NCBI GenBank assembly: GCA_019359445.1
Contig: JAHHHJ010000004.1
Location: 1-64,000, forward strand
DNA: 64,000 nucleotides
Direction of reading: 5' to 3'
Origin: Kastovskya adunca ATA6-11-RM4
GTDB lineage: Bacteria; Cyanobacteriota; Cyanobacteriia; Cyanobacteriales; Coleofasciculaceae
Shown: positions 48,687-57,675 of the stretch, piece after piece
Layout of the letters: the number at the start of each line of letters is the position of its first letter
How positions within the stretch are numbered: position 1 is the stretch's first letter
Made by a program: the position numbers and the translations under genes
The notes under the pieces: generated by a model
What the model saw: only the letters and a program-made list of their open reading frames with translations
Told to the model about the DNA's origin: nothing
Database searches by the model: none

Positions 48687-48785
48687 TTAAATTAGCTTAA
48701 TAGCTTTTAGACCAAAGAACAGGGCAAGAGCCGTACCTGTGGCACCTGCCAGAATCAAGAAATAAGCAATAACGGCGGAAACCAT
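48687..48785 (-). CDS. petL: Cytochrome b6f complex small subunit (PetL-like)
   Basis: A 32-residue single-helix membrane protein: MVSAVIAYFLILAGATGTAL then ALFFGLKAIKLI. The pattern (short N-terminus, one helix, GLKAIKLI or GLRAxKLI end) is that of PetL, a small subunit that stabilises the cytochrome b6f complex. It has a good ribosome site (AGGAGA, five to six bases before ATG). It is a stand-alone gene in a gap. Homology is judged from memory and could be confused with other one-helix photosynthetic subunits. Confidence 0.6.
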   Translation of the reverse strand: MVSAVIAYFLILAGATGTALALFFGLKAIKLI

Positions 48786-48983
48786 AAATCTCCTTTGAAT
48801 CTACTAAATATATTGAAACATCTAGCGAGATAGAATTATCGAGGAATTGGAGCTAGAAGCTCCCTCTTCTAGGGGATTCTGAGCAGTAACCGTTACAGAA
48901 CCAGTACCGACGGATGTGATTTGGAACGTTCTTCAGCAAATGCAGCCTTAGTGATTGGAAGGTGAGAGCTAATTATTTTGCGC

Positions 48984-51029
48984 TCAATGAGCCGAATTTA
49001 ACAGCACTTGCTCATCCCCAGCGCAGCGGTAAAAGCTGTAATCATCGCGGAAGGGATAGTCCCCCCAAACGTGATGAATAATGCCTCGCTCGATTAACAA
49101 CTGCCCTAACTGAATTGCTTGTTGGCGCGTACAGTTTTGTTGTTGTACCAGCCATTCTACGGCTTCTGCACCGATAAAGCAGGCGGGATAGAGGTTGAAG
49201 CGATAGCGGCGGTCTTTGATTTCCAGTTCTCCCGATTCTCGCATGGCTGTGGCTAGGGCATTGAGATCAACAGCGACCAATTTCTCGTCGGTAAGAACAG
49301 CAGCTACGGCTTGTTCGGGTAGCGGTTCTAAGGAAGAATCGGGGAAGCGATCGCTGCGGTTGTTTCCATTGGTACTAGGCGTATCGGTTGCCATCGGTGC
49401 TTGGTGCTCAAACCAGGTATGGAAGAACTTTTCTAGTTCTGGCGATCGCACATGCAGATCCCGTTGGGGGAACGGCACTTCTATACCAGATTGCCTGAGG
49501 CTTGCCTCAATGCGGTAGTAGAGGTCACTTCTGACCCGAAACTGCTTTTTGGGTTCCCCAGTCCAAACCATCAGCTCGAAGTTCAGCGAATTGTCCCCAA
49601 ACCCCTGAAACCAAACTTGGGGTTGAGGTTTGACCAGCACATCGGGGTGAGTTCTTGCTGCCTCTAGCAGCGCCGCCTGTACCTGCTCTACCGATGAGCT
49701 ATACGCCACCCCCACGGGAATCTTGAGGCGGGATACAGGGTCGCCATGACTCCAGTTAATCACCTCAGTTTCCAAAAAGCGGGAGTTGGGCACAATAATT
49801 GTCACCTGATCGAGGGTGCGAATTTCTGTACTCCGCGCCCCAATACGCTCAACTGTCCCCACCAATTCACTTACTTTGACAAAATCTCCCACTTGAATGG
49901 GTCGCTCTAGGGTGATGATCAAGCCACTGATGAAGTTGTTGGTGATGTTCTGGACGCCAAAACCAATCCCCACACCGAGGACACTAGCGAGAATTGCCAG
50001 AGAACCGACATCTAGCCCCCAGATTTGCAGCAATACAATCAGCCCTAGGAAGGTGAGGATGTATTGCGCCAAAATGGCAATAACTTCCTGCATCCCCGGA
50101 TCGGCACCTGTTCTCACCAGAACATAGAATCGGAAAACTTTGGTGAGGGCGCTAACTGCAAACCATAACCCGATGGTAAAGGCGAAGAGCAGCAGTAGTT
50201 GCAGGGCAGAATAATTGGTTGTTCCTAGTCCAATGATCGGGGAATTGATGAAGTTAAATAGCTGGTAGCGCCAGTGGCGGGCGACGGGAAAAAGATCGCT
50301 AATGTAGAAGGCAACGGCGATCCATAATCCGGTCTGCAAACCGATGAGGGCGAGTTGCAGGAATAACTTGAGCGGTGATTCTCTCAAGTGTAGGGGAGAG
50401 GGGATCGCGCCGAACCAGCGTAGGATTTGGTGGGAGAGCAGCTTACCGAGGACGTGCAGACAAAGATGGATGGCGATCGCTCCTAGTAGCACCCCCATAC
50501 TGAAAATTAGCGCCTGACGCTCATAACTGGAAGTGCGTTCGAGTCGGCTTTGTTGTAAGGAATTTACAATGGAGCGCCGCCAGATAACTCCTTGACTGAA
50601 GGGACTAATGCCAGGAATGACATCTTCCTTCGTTACCGTAACGAGATTGCGATCGGTAGGTATACCATCGGGGTTATTGGCGGTGCGACTGCGAATAGTC
50701 GTTAGCTGGTTGTCCTGAACTACATCAATTTCAACAGGAGCGAGCGATCGCGCTTCTTGGGCTAAGGCTGTATTGATAATTGCCGCTCGTTCAGCCGCCG
50801 TGAAGTTGCCAGAGTTTCTGACCTTAAACAACACTCGACCATCGACGACAACAGGAGCCTCGGCGGTACGCTCAGGAATAGGAGCCTGCGCCGTGCTAGA
50901 AACGGGGGTTAAGACAAGTAGTAGGGTTAAGATGCCCAGCAAAATTGTTGCCAAGTGCCGTGGCGATCGCCTCCTCCGACCAAATTGAATGAACCCGTCG
51001 CGAGTCGTGGTGTGCTGGGAGAAGGGCAT
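48984..51029 (-). CDS. MscS-type mechanosensitive channel with C-terminal DEP domain
   Basis: This 681-residue protein starts with a signal-like helix (about 25-45). It has several membrane helices (about 170-340), then an MscS pore helix and beta domain: SLAILASVLGVGIGFGVQNI, NNFISGLIITLERPIQVGDF, VPNSRFLETEVINWS, and a C-terminal alpha/beta part ending near 520. It then continues to a C-terminal DEP-like domain (about 590-670) with RYRFNLYPACFIGAEAVEWL and IIHHVWGDYPFRDDYSFYRC. DEP domains bind membranes and are rare in channels. The protein probably responds to membrane tension, with the DEP domain as a regulator. Confidence 0.88.
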   Translation of the reverse strand: MPFSQHTTTRDGFIQFGRRRRSPRHLATILLGILTLLLVLTPVSSTAQAPIPERTAEAPVVVDGRVLFKVRNSGNFTAAERAAIINTALAQEARSLAPVEIDVVQDNQLTTIRSRTANNPDGIPTDRNLVTVTKEDVIPGISPFSQGVIWRRSIVNSLQQSRLERTSSYERQALIFSMGVLLGAIAIHLCLHVLGKLLSHQILRWFGAIPSPLHLRESPLKLFLQLALIGLQTGLWIAVAFYISDLFPVARHWRYQLFNFINSPIIGLGTTNYSALQLLLLFAFTIGLWFAVSALTKVFRFYVLVRTGADPGMQEVIAILAQYILTFLGLIVLLQIWGLDVGSLAILASVLGVGIGFGVQNITNNFISGLIITLERPIQVGDFVKVSELVGTVERIGARSTEIRTLDQVTIIVPNSRFLETEVINWSHGDPVSRLKIPVGVAYSSSVEQVQAALLEAARTHPDVLVKPQPQVWFQGFGDNSLNFELMVWTGEPKKQFRVRSDLYYRIEASLRQSGIEVPFPQRDLHVRSPELEKFFHTWFEHQAPMATDTPSTNGNNRSDRFPDSSLEPLPEQAVAAVLTDEKLVAVDLNALATAMRESGELEIKDRRYRFNLYPACFIGAEAVEWLVQQQNCTRQQAIQLGQLLIERGIIHHVWGDYPFRDDYSFYRCAGDEQVLLNSAH

Positions 51030-51197
51030 GAGGGGAATGGGGAGCAGGGGAGCAACAGAGGAATGGGGGCAGAGGGGAGAATCTTACTAGCCCACTTTTT
51101 TAAACGGGGTTGGGGGAGCAGATTTTTTATAAATTAACTTTTAGGCATCGATATATCTACTCAGTTTTAGCACCCGATAAATTCTCTTTCTACTTCG

Positions 51198-51773
51198 TCA
51201 ACTAATCGGGGAGCGTTGCAAAGGTACGCTACTGACAGGGGTGGGAGCTTCGGGAACGCGGGGACGCGATCGCTCGAGCAGGTTGCTGACTAAAAACCAA
51301 GCCCCAATACCCATCAGCACCAACACCAGCCCACCTACTAACCAAATAACTAAAGCGTTACTGGGTAGGCTACTACCTTTTTGAAAATGGGTATGCTCCC
51401 GGTTGATTTCCGTGGAATCGAGGTCGTTGTCCCGCACTAAGCTCGCGATAATTTTGTAAGAACCAATGCGGAGGGTGTCTTTGCTAGAAAAAGGGTGATT
51501 ACCGGGGCGAAGGGGTTGCCCATTGAGAAAGGTGCCGTTGGCGCTGCGATCGGTGACGTAGAGCTGATGATTCACCACCGTAATTAAGCAGTGAAATCGG
51601 GAGACTTGCTTGTTGGCTAACTCCAGGCGAGAGACAGCTTGTTCGCCTAAGTTTTCTGGCATTTGGTCTAGCTCTCGACCCATAGCGATCGGTGGTGCCA
51701 AAATGGGCTGCTGGGATTCACCAGTCTCGGTGTCTTCCCAGATCAATTGAACGTAAAGAGGTTCAGCAGACAT
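51198..51773 (-). CDS. FHA domain membrane protein
   Basis: This 191-residue protein has an N-terminal FHA domain (about 20-115): GRELDQMPEN, then VSRFHCLITVVN with the SR and H that bind phosphothreonine, and DRSANGTFLNGQPL. One membrane helix (about 145-165, LVIWLVGGLVLVLMGIGAWF) is followed by a short proline-rich end. It should bind phosphorylated threonine on a partner. The kinase gene at 52189 is divergent, so it may be a partner, but that is inference. Confidence 0.88.
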   Translation of the reverse strand: MSAEPLYVQLIWEDTETGESQQPILAPPIAMGRELDQMPENLGEQAVSRLELANKQVSRFHCLITVVNHQLYVTDRSANGTFLNGQPLRPGNHPFSSKDTLRIGSYKIIASLVRDNDLDSTEINREHTHFQKGSSLPSNALVIWLVGGLVLVLMGIGAWFLVSNLLERSRPRVPEAPTPVSSVPLQRSPIS

Positions 51774-52188
51774 AACACGCCTTTGAAATTCAAAAATCGG
51801 GAGTTCGGAACTGGAGAGAGATTGCCGCTTCTAAGCTGTGTCGGTCTTAGGTCAGTTTTGTTCTCTAACATAACCTGGTAGCGGCAACAATAACGGTGGA
51901 TTTTACGTCATTAGTGTACTTGAGGCTTGCCGTGTCTGGTCAAACCTATTGGGTTGTATATGGTGTTATAACCCAGTCAGGATCATAAAAGAATTTAGCA
52001 GATGGCGCTTGGCTTTCCGGTTGTCCGGAAAATGGTTGGGGATACTATCTCACCGATCATTTAGCCTTAGCTTCACTGGGTCTTCAGGAAATTTTGAGAT
52101 ATTTACTCAAAGTCGATCCAAATAATCGCTTCTGAAGTGGGTATTTATAAATAAAGAACAGCAATCGCTCACAAGTAAAGGGCACGGT
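51774..52188. other. Interval between FHA and kinase genes with a decayed small gene
   Basis: The plus strand of this stretch contains one interrupted small reading frame (51932-52135), listed separately. The first 150 bases carry the FHA gene promoter region and show nothing else clear. Confidence 0.4.
51932..52135 (+). pseudogene. Small gene with an in-frame stop codon
   Basis: From GTG 51932 the frame reads MSGQTYWVVYGVITQSGS, a TAA at 51986, then KNLADGAWLSGCPENG and WGYYLTDHLALASLGLQEIL, RYLLKVDPNNRF, and stops at 52133. Both halves have protein-like composition and are in the same frame, so the simplest reading is one point mutation in a gene of about 67 codons, or suppression. The protein is unknown to me. 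The first half has only a GTG start and no clear ribosome site. Confidence 0.4.
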
Positions 52189-54189
52189 ATGGCACTCAAC
52201 CTTTTAAATCTATTTCAACCAGCTAATTCTGAGAAGCCTCTAGGCGGACGCTACATAGTCATTAGTGAGCTGGGAGCGGGGGGATTTGGTCAAACCTTTC
52301 TGGCAGAGGATTTGCACTTGCCAGGACAGCCCCGTTGCGTGGTGAAACAATTCAAGCCTCAGGTGAGCGATGCTGAAAGTTTACAAACGGCAAGCCGACT
52401 GTTTGAGACAGAAGCGAGAGTGCTTTATCAATTGGGTATTCACGACCAGATTCCTCGCTTACTTGCCCACTTTGAGGATAATCAGGAGTTTTACCTGGCT
52501 CAGGAGTTGGTTGAAGGGGAACCTCTGACGCAAGAGCTGATTTTAGGGCAACCTTGGTCAGAAGCTAAGGTGGTGGCGCTATTACAAGATATTTTGTATG
52601 TACTAGCGTTTGTGCATCAGCAGAATGTGATCCACCGCGATATTAAGCCTTCTAATCTGATGCGCCGCCGCGAAGATTATAAAATTGTGCTGATTGACTT
52701 TGGTGCGGTGAAGCAAGTTAGCTCCCAGCTTGTTAATACTAAAACTGGACAAACGAATTTAACTATTTCTATTGGTACGCAGGGCTATATGCCTAGCGAA
52801 CAACTTAGTGGAAATCCCCGCTTTAGCAGCGATCTCTATGCAGTGGGGATGATTGGAATTCAAGCCTTAACAGGAGTTCATCCCAAAAACCTCAGCCAAG
52901 ATCCACAAACGGGCGAAGTGAGTTGGCGCGATCGCACTCGGCAGGTTAGCCCAGAACTGGCGGCAATCCTTGATTGTATGGTGCGTTACGACTTCCGCGC
53001 CCGTTACCGGAGTGCTGTAGAGGCAATGGATGCCTTAAGCCATCTTCCTGCCAATCTTGCCGAATCTTTACCCCCACAACCGTTAGTCTCAGAACCGACA
53101 GAAGTTGTAAGGCCTCAGGAATTTCCTTCACCTACCCTGACTGGATTAACGGCACCAGGAATGAGGCAACCGCAACCGAGCACCCGCCCGCAATCTAGGA
53201 GAATAGTAGTTCCAACTACCGTTAACCAAACGCGATCGCTCAAGCCTGGGACTGCACTAGCCGTTTTGTTGGCTGTGGGAGCCAGCTTTTTTGCCACAAA
53301 AACGCTCCTCTCTTCCCAATTTGCTAACTCCCAGTCTCCTATCCCTAGGGTGTTGGCAAAAAAAACAACGGCAGAGGTAGAGGCGGAGCCGAACGCGGTC
53401 TCTATTGAGGAGTCTACCCAGACTTCTGAGGGTGAGACAGCCGCCCCTAAGGAAACGGCTAATGAACCTGAAGAATCTACCCCATCTGTTCCTACTAGTG
53501 CTACGGGTAGACCTGAAGTCGAAGCCTCACCAGAAATTAAACAATCGGCAGCAGTCGTTACTCCGCCCAGACCAGTACAAGCGGCTGCCCCTGTCGCTCC
53601 TGCCGCTCCTGCTCCTTCAGAGCCGAAGGTGGCAGACGTGCTCGCTCAGGCAGAACGCCTGCGACAAGGCGGACAGTACCAAAAAGCGATCCAATTTTAT
53701 GACCAAGCCCTGAGCCGCAAGTCAGATATTTCTGAAGCTCACTGGGGACGCTGCTATAGTCTGAACTCTTTGCAGCAAATCAATGAGGCGATCGCGGCTT
53801 GTAATGAAGCCTTGGCAATCAACCCCAACTATCCAGAAGCCCTAACTAGCAAAGGCTATGCATTAGAACAGCAACAGCGCCATTTAGAAGCCTTAAAACT
53901 CTACGAGCAAGCCACCGAGGTCAGACCCAATTTTGCCGATGCTTGGAATAATCGGGGATCGGCTCTTCTGGTCTTAGGTCGTAGCTCAGAAGCAGTTGAC
54001 GCCTTTGATAAAGCAACGTCCCTCAAGCCCGATTTTGCTGATGCTTGGGCAAATCGAGGGGCGGCTCTTTGGGACTTAGGACAATTGGACTTGGCGATCG
54101 CGTCTATGGACAAAGCCCTCCAAATCCAACCCAACAACTCCAGCGCCGTTCACCTCCGTCAGTTAGCACGGCAAAAGTTAGGACGATAG
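52189..54189 (+). CDS. Serine/threonine protein kinase with TPR domain
   Basis: This 666-residue protein has an N-terminal Hanks kinase domain (about 20-285): GAGGFGQTFLAED, VVKQFKP with the lysine, HRDIKPSNLM, IDFGAVKQ and GTQGYMPSEQ. A membrane helix (about 352-372, TALAVLLAVGASFFATKTLL) follows a basic linker. A Pro/Ala/Glu-rich stretch (about 385-480) and about five TPR repeats (about 480-660, for example EAHWGRCYSLNSLQQINEAI and PNFADAWNNRGSALLVLG) come next. The kinase lies inside and the TPRs are probably outside the membrane. It is complete. Target unknown; the FHA gene is next to it. Confidence 0.92.
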   Translation: MALNLLNLFQPANSEKPLGGRYIVISELGAGGFGQTFLAEDLHLPGQPRCVVKQFKPQVSDAESLQTASRLFETEARVLYQLGIHDQIPRLLAHFEDNQEFYLAQELVEGEPLTQELILGQPWSEAKVVALLQDILYVLAFVHQQNVIHRDIKPSNLMRRREDYKIVLIDFGAVKQVSSQLVNTKTGQTNLTISIGTQGYMPSEQLSGNPRFSSDLYAVGMIGIQALTGVHPKNLSQDPQTGEVSWRDRTRQVSPELAAILDCMVRYDFRARYRSAVEAMDALSHLPANLAESLPPQPLVSEPTEVVRPQEFPSPTLTGLTAPGMRQPQPSTRPQSRRIVVPTTVNQTRSLKPGTALAVLLAVGASFFATKTLLSSQFANSQSPIPRVLAKKTTAEVEAEPNAVSIEESTQTSEGETAAPKETANEPEESTPSVPTSATGRPEVEASPEIKQSAAVVTPPRPVQAAAPVAPAAPAPSEPKVADVLAQAERLRQGGQYQKAIQFYDQALSRKSDISEAHWGRCYSLNSLQQINEAIAACNEALAINPNYPEALTSKGYALEQQQRHLEALKLYEQATEVRPNFADAWNNRGSALLVLGRSSEAVDAFDKATSLKPDFADAWANRGAALWDLGQLDLAIASMDKALQIQPNNSSAVHLRQLARQKLGR

Positions 54190-54197
54190 TTAGTTAG

Positions 54198-54340
54198 TCC
54201 TGAGTGCTGAGTCCTGAGTGCTGTAGGGAAGAAAGGATGAAGGGTGAAGTATGAAGGGTGAAGTATGAAGTATGAAGGGTGAAGTATGAAGGGTGAAGTA
54301 TGAAGGGTGAAGTATGAAGGGTGAAGTATGAAATTATTAG
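54198..54340. repeat. TGAAGGG/TGAAGTA heptamer repeat block
   Basis: Two blocks: GTCCTGA and GTGCTGA units (54198-54225) and about thirteen TGAAGGG or TGAAGTA heptamers (54236-54331). They recur at 34.4-34.5 kb in the same words and are typical of cyanobacterial short tandemly repeated repetitive sequences. Confidence 0.85.
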
Positions 54341-54486
54341 GGGATTGAAGTAATGGCTAATCGTCATCAATTTTTCTCTCCTCATCTCCCTCGTTCCCAT
54401 ACTCAGGACTTACCGGATCAGGATTCTTTTCATACTTCATATTTCACCCTAGCCTCCGGCAACGGCTTCGCCGAACATACTTTTTT

Positions 54487-55461
54487 TTACTCTTCGACCC
54501 TATAACCCAACTCAGCTAATTGCAAGCGAGATTGACGCCATTTGGGTTGCACTTTTACAAATAACTCTAGATAAATCTGACCCGCAATTAATTTCTGGAT
54601 TTGTTGGCGGGCATCACTGCCGATCGTCTTGAGCATGCTGCCTTTTTTGCCAATAATGATGCCTTTTTGCGAATCACGTTCAATGTGAATCGTTGCTAGC
54701 ACCCGCGTAATCGTTGGTTCTTCCTCGACGACATCAATGGTAATTGCCACGGAGTGGGGAATTTCCTCGCGGGTATGGAGTAAGATTTGCTCTCGAATCA
54801 GTTCGCCCATGATGAAGCGTTCTGGCTGATCCGTCACTAAGTCAGGGGGATAGTAGTAAGGGCCAGGTTCTAGTTGCTCAATTAACAAGTGCAGTAAGGT
54901 ATCTAGTCCCTCGCCTGTAAGGGCAGAGAATTTTGCCATCTGCCAGTTGTAGGTTTTAGCAAATTCAGCGTAACTATCATCGAGTTGCTGCGAATCCGCT
55001 GGCTGTTGGTCGGATTTGTTAATTCCTAAAATCACTGGGGTTTCGGTGTTTTCCAGGAGTTCGGCAATAAAGCGATCGCCTCTTCCGGCTGCTACCGCTC
55101 CATCCACCACAAACAGCACCACATCCACTGAGTGAATCGCAATCTGGGCATTTTTCACCAGCACTTTCCCCAATTGGTGATGGGGTTTGTGGATTCCTGG
55201 CGTATCGACGCAAATCAGCTGGGCTTCTGGTGTGGTCAAAATCCCTCGTAAGCGATTGCGGGTTGTTTGCGCTACGGGTGAAGTAATGGCAATCTTTTGC
55301 CCTACCAGTTGATTCATCAACGTAGACTTCCCCACATTCGGGCGTCCCACAATGCCCACAAATCCAGATTTAAATCCCTCTGGGGCTTGAGGAATACTCA
55401 GCTCAAAGATGTCTCCTCGATCGCTGTCTAGGGCGAAGTTTACTGGGTTGCCGTCTTCCAT
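54487..55461 (-). CDS. era: GTPase Era
   Basis: This 324-residue GTPase helps assemble the 30S ribosomal subunit. The G domain has GRPNVGKSTLMNQLVG, the switch TTRNRLRGI, DTPGIHKPHHQLGK, the NKSD specificity motif and SALTGEG. A KH domain closes the protein (GIIIGKKGSMLKTIGSDARQ followed by IQKLIAGQIYLELFVKVQ). The start gives an unusually long N-terminus (about 30 residues, MEDGNPVNFALD), normal for cyanobacteria. Upstream, on the same strand, is the PfkB kinase gene 150 bases away. Confidence 0.96.
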   Translation of the reverse strand: MEDGNPVNFALDSDRGDIFELSIPQAPEGFKSGFVGIVGRPNVGKSTLMNQLVGQKIAITSPVAQTTRNRLRGILTTPEAQLICVDTPGIHKPHHQLGKVLVKNAQIAIHSVDVVLFVVDGAVAAGRGDRFIAELLENTETPVILGINKSDQQPADSQQLDDSYAEFAKTYNWQMAKFSALTGEGLDTLLHLLIEQLEPGPYYYPPDLVTDQPERFIMGELIREQILLHTREEIPHSVAITIDVVEEEPTITRVLATIHIERDSQKGIIIGKKGSMLKTIGSDARQQIQKLIAGQIYLELFVKVQPKWRQSRLQLAELGYRVEE

Positions 55462-55612
55462 GCTCTATCAGGGGGTGCAAATTTTCTACTTTCTTCAATT
55501 TATACGAAGGAGGAAGGATGAAATTGATGATCTAGATTGGTGAGCCGCCATGATTCCAGACTGGCGTAGCCGAAAGGGAGCGCCAACGATCAACAGATCC
55601 CAACATTACCGC

Positions 55613-56494
55613 TCAAATCTCAGGACTCTCTTCTCCTTCCACCTCCATCCAACGTCGTGTGCCGAAAAATTGACAGGAATGGGAGGCAATTTTTGCGGCG
55701 GAGGCTAAAGCGTGGGGAAAGCTTTGCCAAAGGATGTAGTGGCAGAAAGCACCGTGAAAGATATCGCCTGCGGCTACTGTATCGACGGCGTTGATTTGCG
55801 GTACGACAAGTTGAGCAGTTTCCCCGGTGTTGACGTACTGAATCGGTTTTTCGCCGTTAGTAATGGCAATGTGAGGAATACCAATGGCTTGCAGGTAGGT
55901 GATCGCTTCCTCTGCATTTCCACAACCAGGGGGATAGAAGTTAGCAGAACAAAGAGCATAATCCACAAATGGCAGTACGGTTTCAAACCCAGGCTTCCAA
56001 CTGCCGCCATCAATGACGACGGGGATATTGCGGGCTTTGGCAAGGGAGGCGATCGCTCGTCCGGCTACCATTTGATGACCGTCAATTAAAACCACATCAA
56101 TATTGGAGATAAGATCGGCAGTCAAACGATCGCTAGAGAAATCAGTTTTGGGGGCTGGGAGAGAAACGACGGCGCGATCGCCTGTGGCTTGGGTAATGAT
56201 GATGGAAGCTAGGGGAGGAGGTTGGGATTGGGTGGAATTTAAGTCAGCGATCGCTACGTTATAAGTTTCCAAATCCGCTTTAATTAGATGACTGAGGGGA
56301 TGATTGCCCAAAACTCCCACAATTGTGGATTGATTTTTCAGATAACTAAAGGTGACGGCGGCATTTGTGGCTGGCCCTCCCGCCGCCATCGCGTAGTCAG
56401 ATGCGGCAATTTTTTGGTTACTACTCGGAGGCCCATCGGTAAGATAAATCAAGTCCCAAGTAACCATCCCGACAAACAGCCCTCGTTTAGCCAT
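55613..56494 (-). CDS. PfkB family sugar kinase
   Basis: This 293-residue carbohydrate kinase has the N-terminal substrate motif AAGGPATNAAVTFSYLKNQS and the C-terminal ATP-binding motif AVDTVAAGDIFHGAFCHYIL with its catalytic aspartate. It should phosphorylate a sugar or nucleoside; the exact substrate is not given by the motifs. The start at MAKRGLFVGMVTWDLIYL is well placed, since FVGMVTWDL is the usual N-terminal strand. It probably shares a transcript with era. Confidence 0.88.
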   Translation of the reverse strand: MAKRGLFVGMVTWDLIYLTDGPPSSNQKIAASDYAMAAGGPATNAAVTFSYLKNQSTIVGVLGNHPLSHLIKADLETYNVAIADLNSTQSQPPPLASIIITQATGDRAVVSLPAPKTDFSSDRLTADLISNIDVVLIDGHQMVAGRAIASLAKARNIPVVIDGGSWKPGFETVLPFVDYALCSANFYPPGCGNAEEAITYLQAIGIPHIAITNGEKPIQYVNTGETAQLVVPQINAVDTVAAGDIFHGAFCHYILWQSFPHALASAAKIASHSCQFFGTRRWMEVEGEESPEI

Positions 56495-56656
56495 CTTTTC
56501 TCTTCCAGCTCAAATACATCCACACTCTCCCATGGTGGAGCTAAAAAACTAGCGTTGTAGAGACTTGCATACCACTTCTCTACTCAAGCTTTAGCCTGAT
56601 GACCGCTATGATTAAGGGTGATTAACGGCAAATCTTGTTGGTGTGGTGGCAGTTTA

Positions 56657-57538
56657 GTGACTACAGGTATTCTTTATCTTGTCGGAACACCGATTGGCAA
56701 CCTGGAAGATATGACCTTCCGGGCGGTACGAACTTTGCAGTCTGTGGATGCGATCGCGGCTGAAGATACTCGCCACACGGGAAAACTCTTACAGCACTTT
56801 CAAATTACAACGCCGCAACTGAGTTACCACGAACACAATCACGCCCAGCGATTGCCGGAGTTGCTGGGACGGTTGAGCCAGGGGGAAGCGATCGCCTTAG
56901 TGACGGATGCGGGAATGCCAGGAATTTCCGATCCCGGTTATGAATTGGTCAAGGCTTGCGTTGAAGCCGAAATTACAGTTGTGCCGATTCCTGGCGTGAC
57001 GGCTGTAATCACAGCGTTGACGGCTTCCGGCTTACCCACGGCTCAGTTTCTCTTTGAAGGTTTTCTGCCAGCAAAACCAAAAGAACGCTCTTTGCACCTA
57101 GAATTGCTCTCTACGGAAATGAGAACGTTAATTTTTTACGAGTCTCCCCATCGGTTGCGGCAGACGTTGCAAGACATTGCCCAGATGCTGGGAGCAACTC
57201 GTCAGATTGTCTTGGCGCGGGAACTGACGAAGCTGCACGAAGAGTTTTGGCGCGGGAGTGTTGAGGAGGCGATCGCTTATTACACCCAACACGATCCCAA
57301 AGGAGAATTCACATTGGTGTTAGCAGGGGCAGAACAAACTACGCCTGTCCTTTCAGAATCTGCCCTGATCGCGGAATTGAAGCAGCTATTGAGATCCGGC
57401 ATATCGCGATCGCAAGCCAGCCGTCAGCTAGCCAAAGCCACTTCTCTTCCCCGCCGCCAAATTTACCAACTCGCGTTAGAAATTCCAGAATCTCCCAATT
57501 CCGAGCTGGATACTTCATCAGTAGCAGAAAAAAGTTAA
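56657..57538 (+). CDS. rsmI: 16S rRNA (cytidine(1402)-2'-O)-methyltransferase
   Basis: The protein has about 293 residues if it starts at GTG 56657 (TTGILYLVGTPIGNLEDMTF), the usual beginning of RsmI; an upstream GTG at 56618 adds 13 residues without family resemblance. It uses SAM to methylate C1402 of 16S rRNA. Motifs: GTPIGNLEDMTFRA, AEDTRHTGKLL, and GMPGISDPGYELV, LVTDAG. The C-terminal RSQASRQLAKATSLPRRQIYQ forms the usual helix. It is complete and transcribed alone. Confidence 0.94.
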   Translation: MTTGILYLVGTPIGNLEDMTFRAVRTLQSVDAIAAEDTRHTGKLLQHFQITTPQLSYHEHNHAQRLPELLGRLSQGEAIALVTDAGMPGISDPGYELVKACVEAEITVVPIPGVTAVITALTASGLPTAQFLFEGFLPAKPKERSLHLELLSTEMRTLIFYESPHRLRQTLQDIAQMLGATRQIVLARELTKLHEEFWRGSVEEAIAYYTQHDPKGEFTLVLAGAEQTTPVLSESALIAELKQLLRSGISRSQASRQLAKATSLPRRQIYQLALEIPESPNSELDTSSVAEKS

Positions 57539-57675
57539 CTGAAATTTCCACTCAAAAGCGAGTTTACCTGCCTTTCATCTGAGTTCAAAGCAGTGAATTC
57601 CCGAACATCCTTTCCGACGCAGAGTATGGGTAATCCTCTCAAGCAAATCTCATCCCTTCGCCACCGGAAACAACA

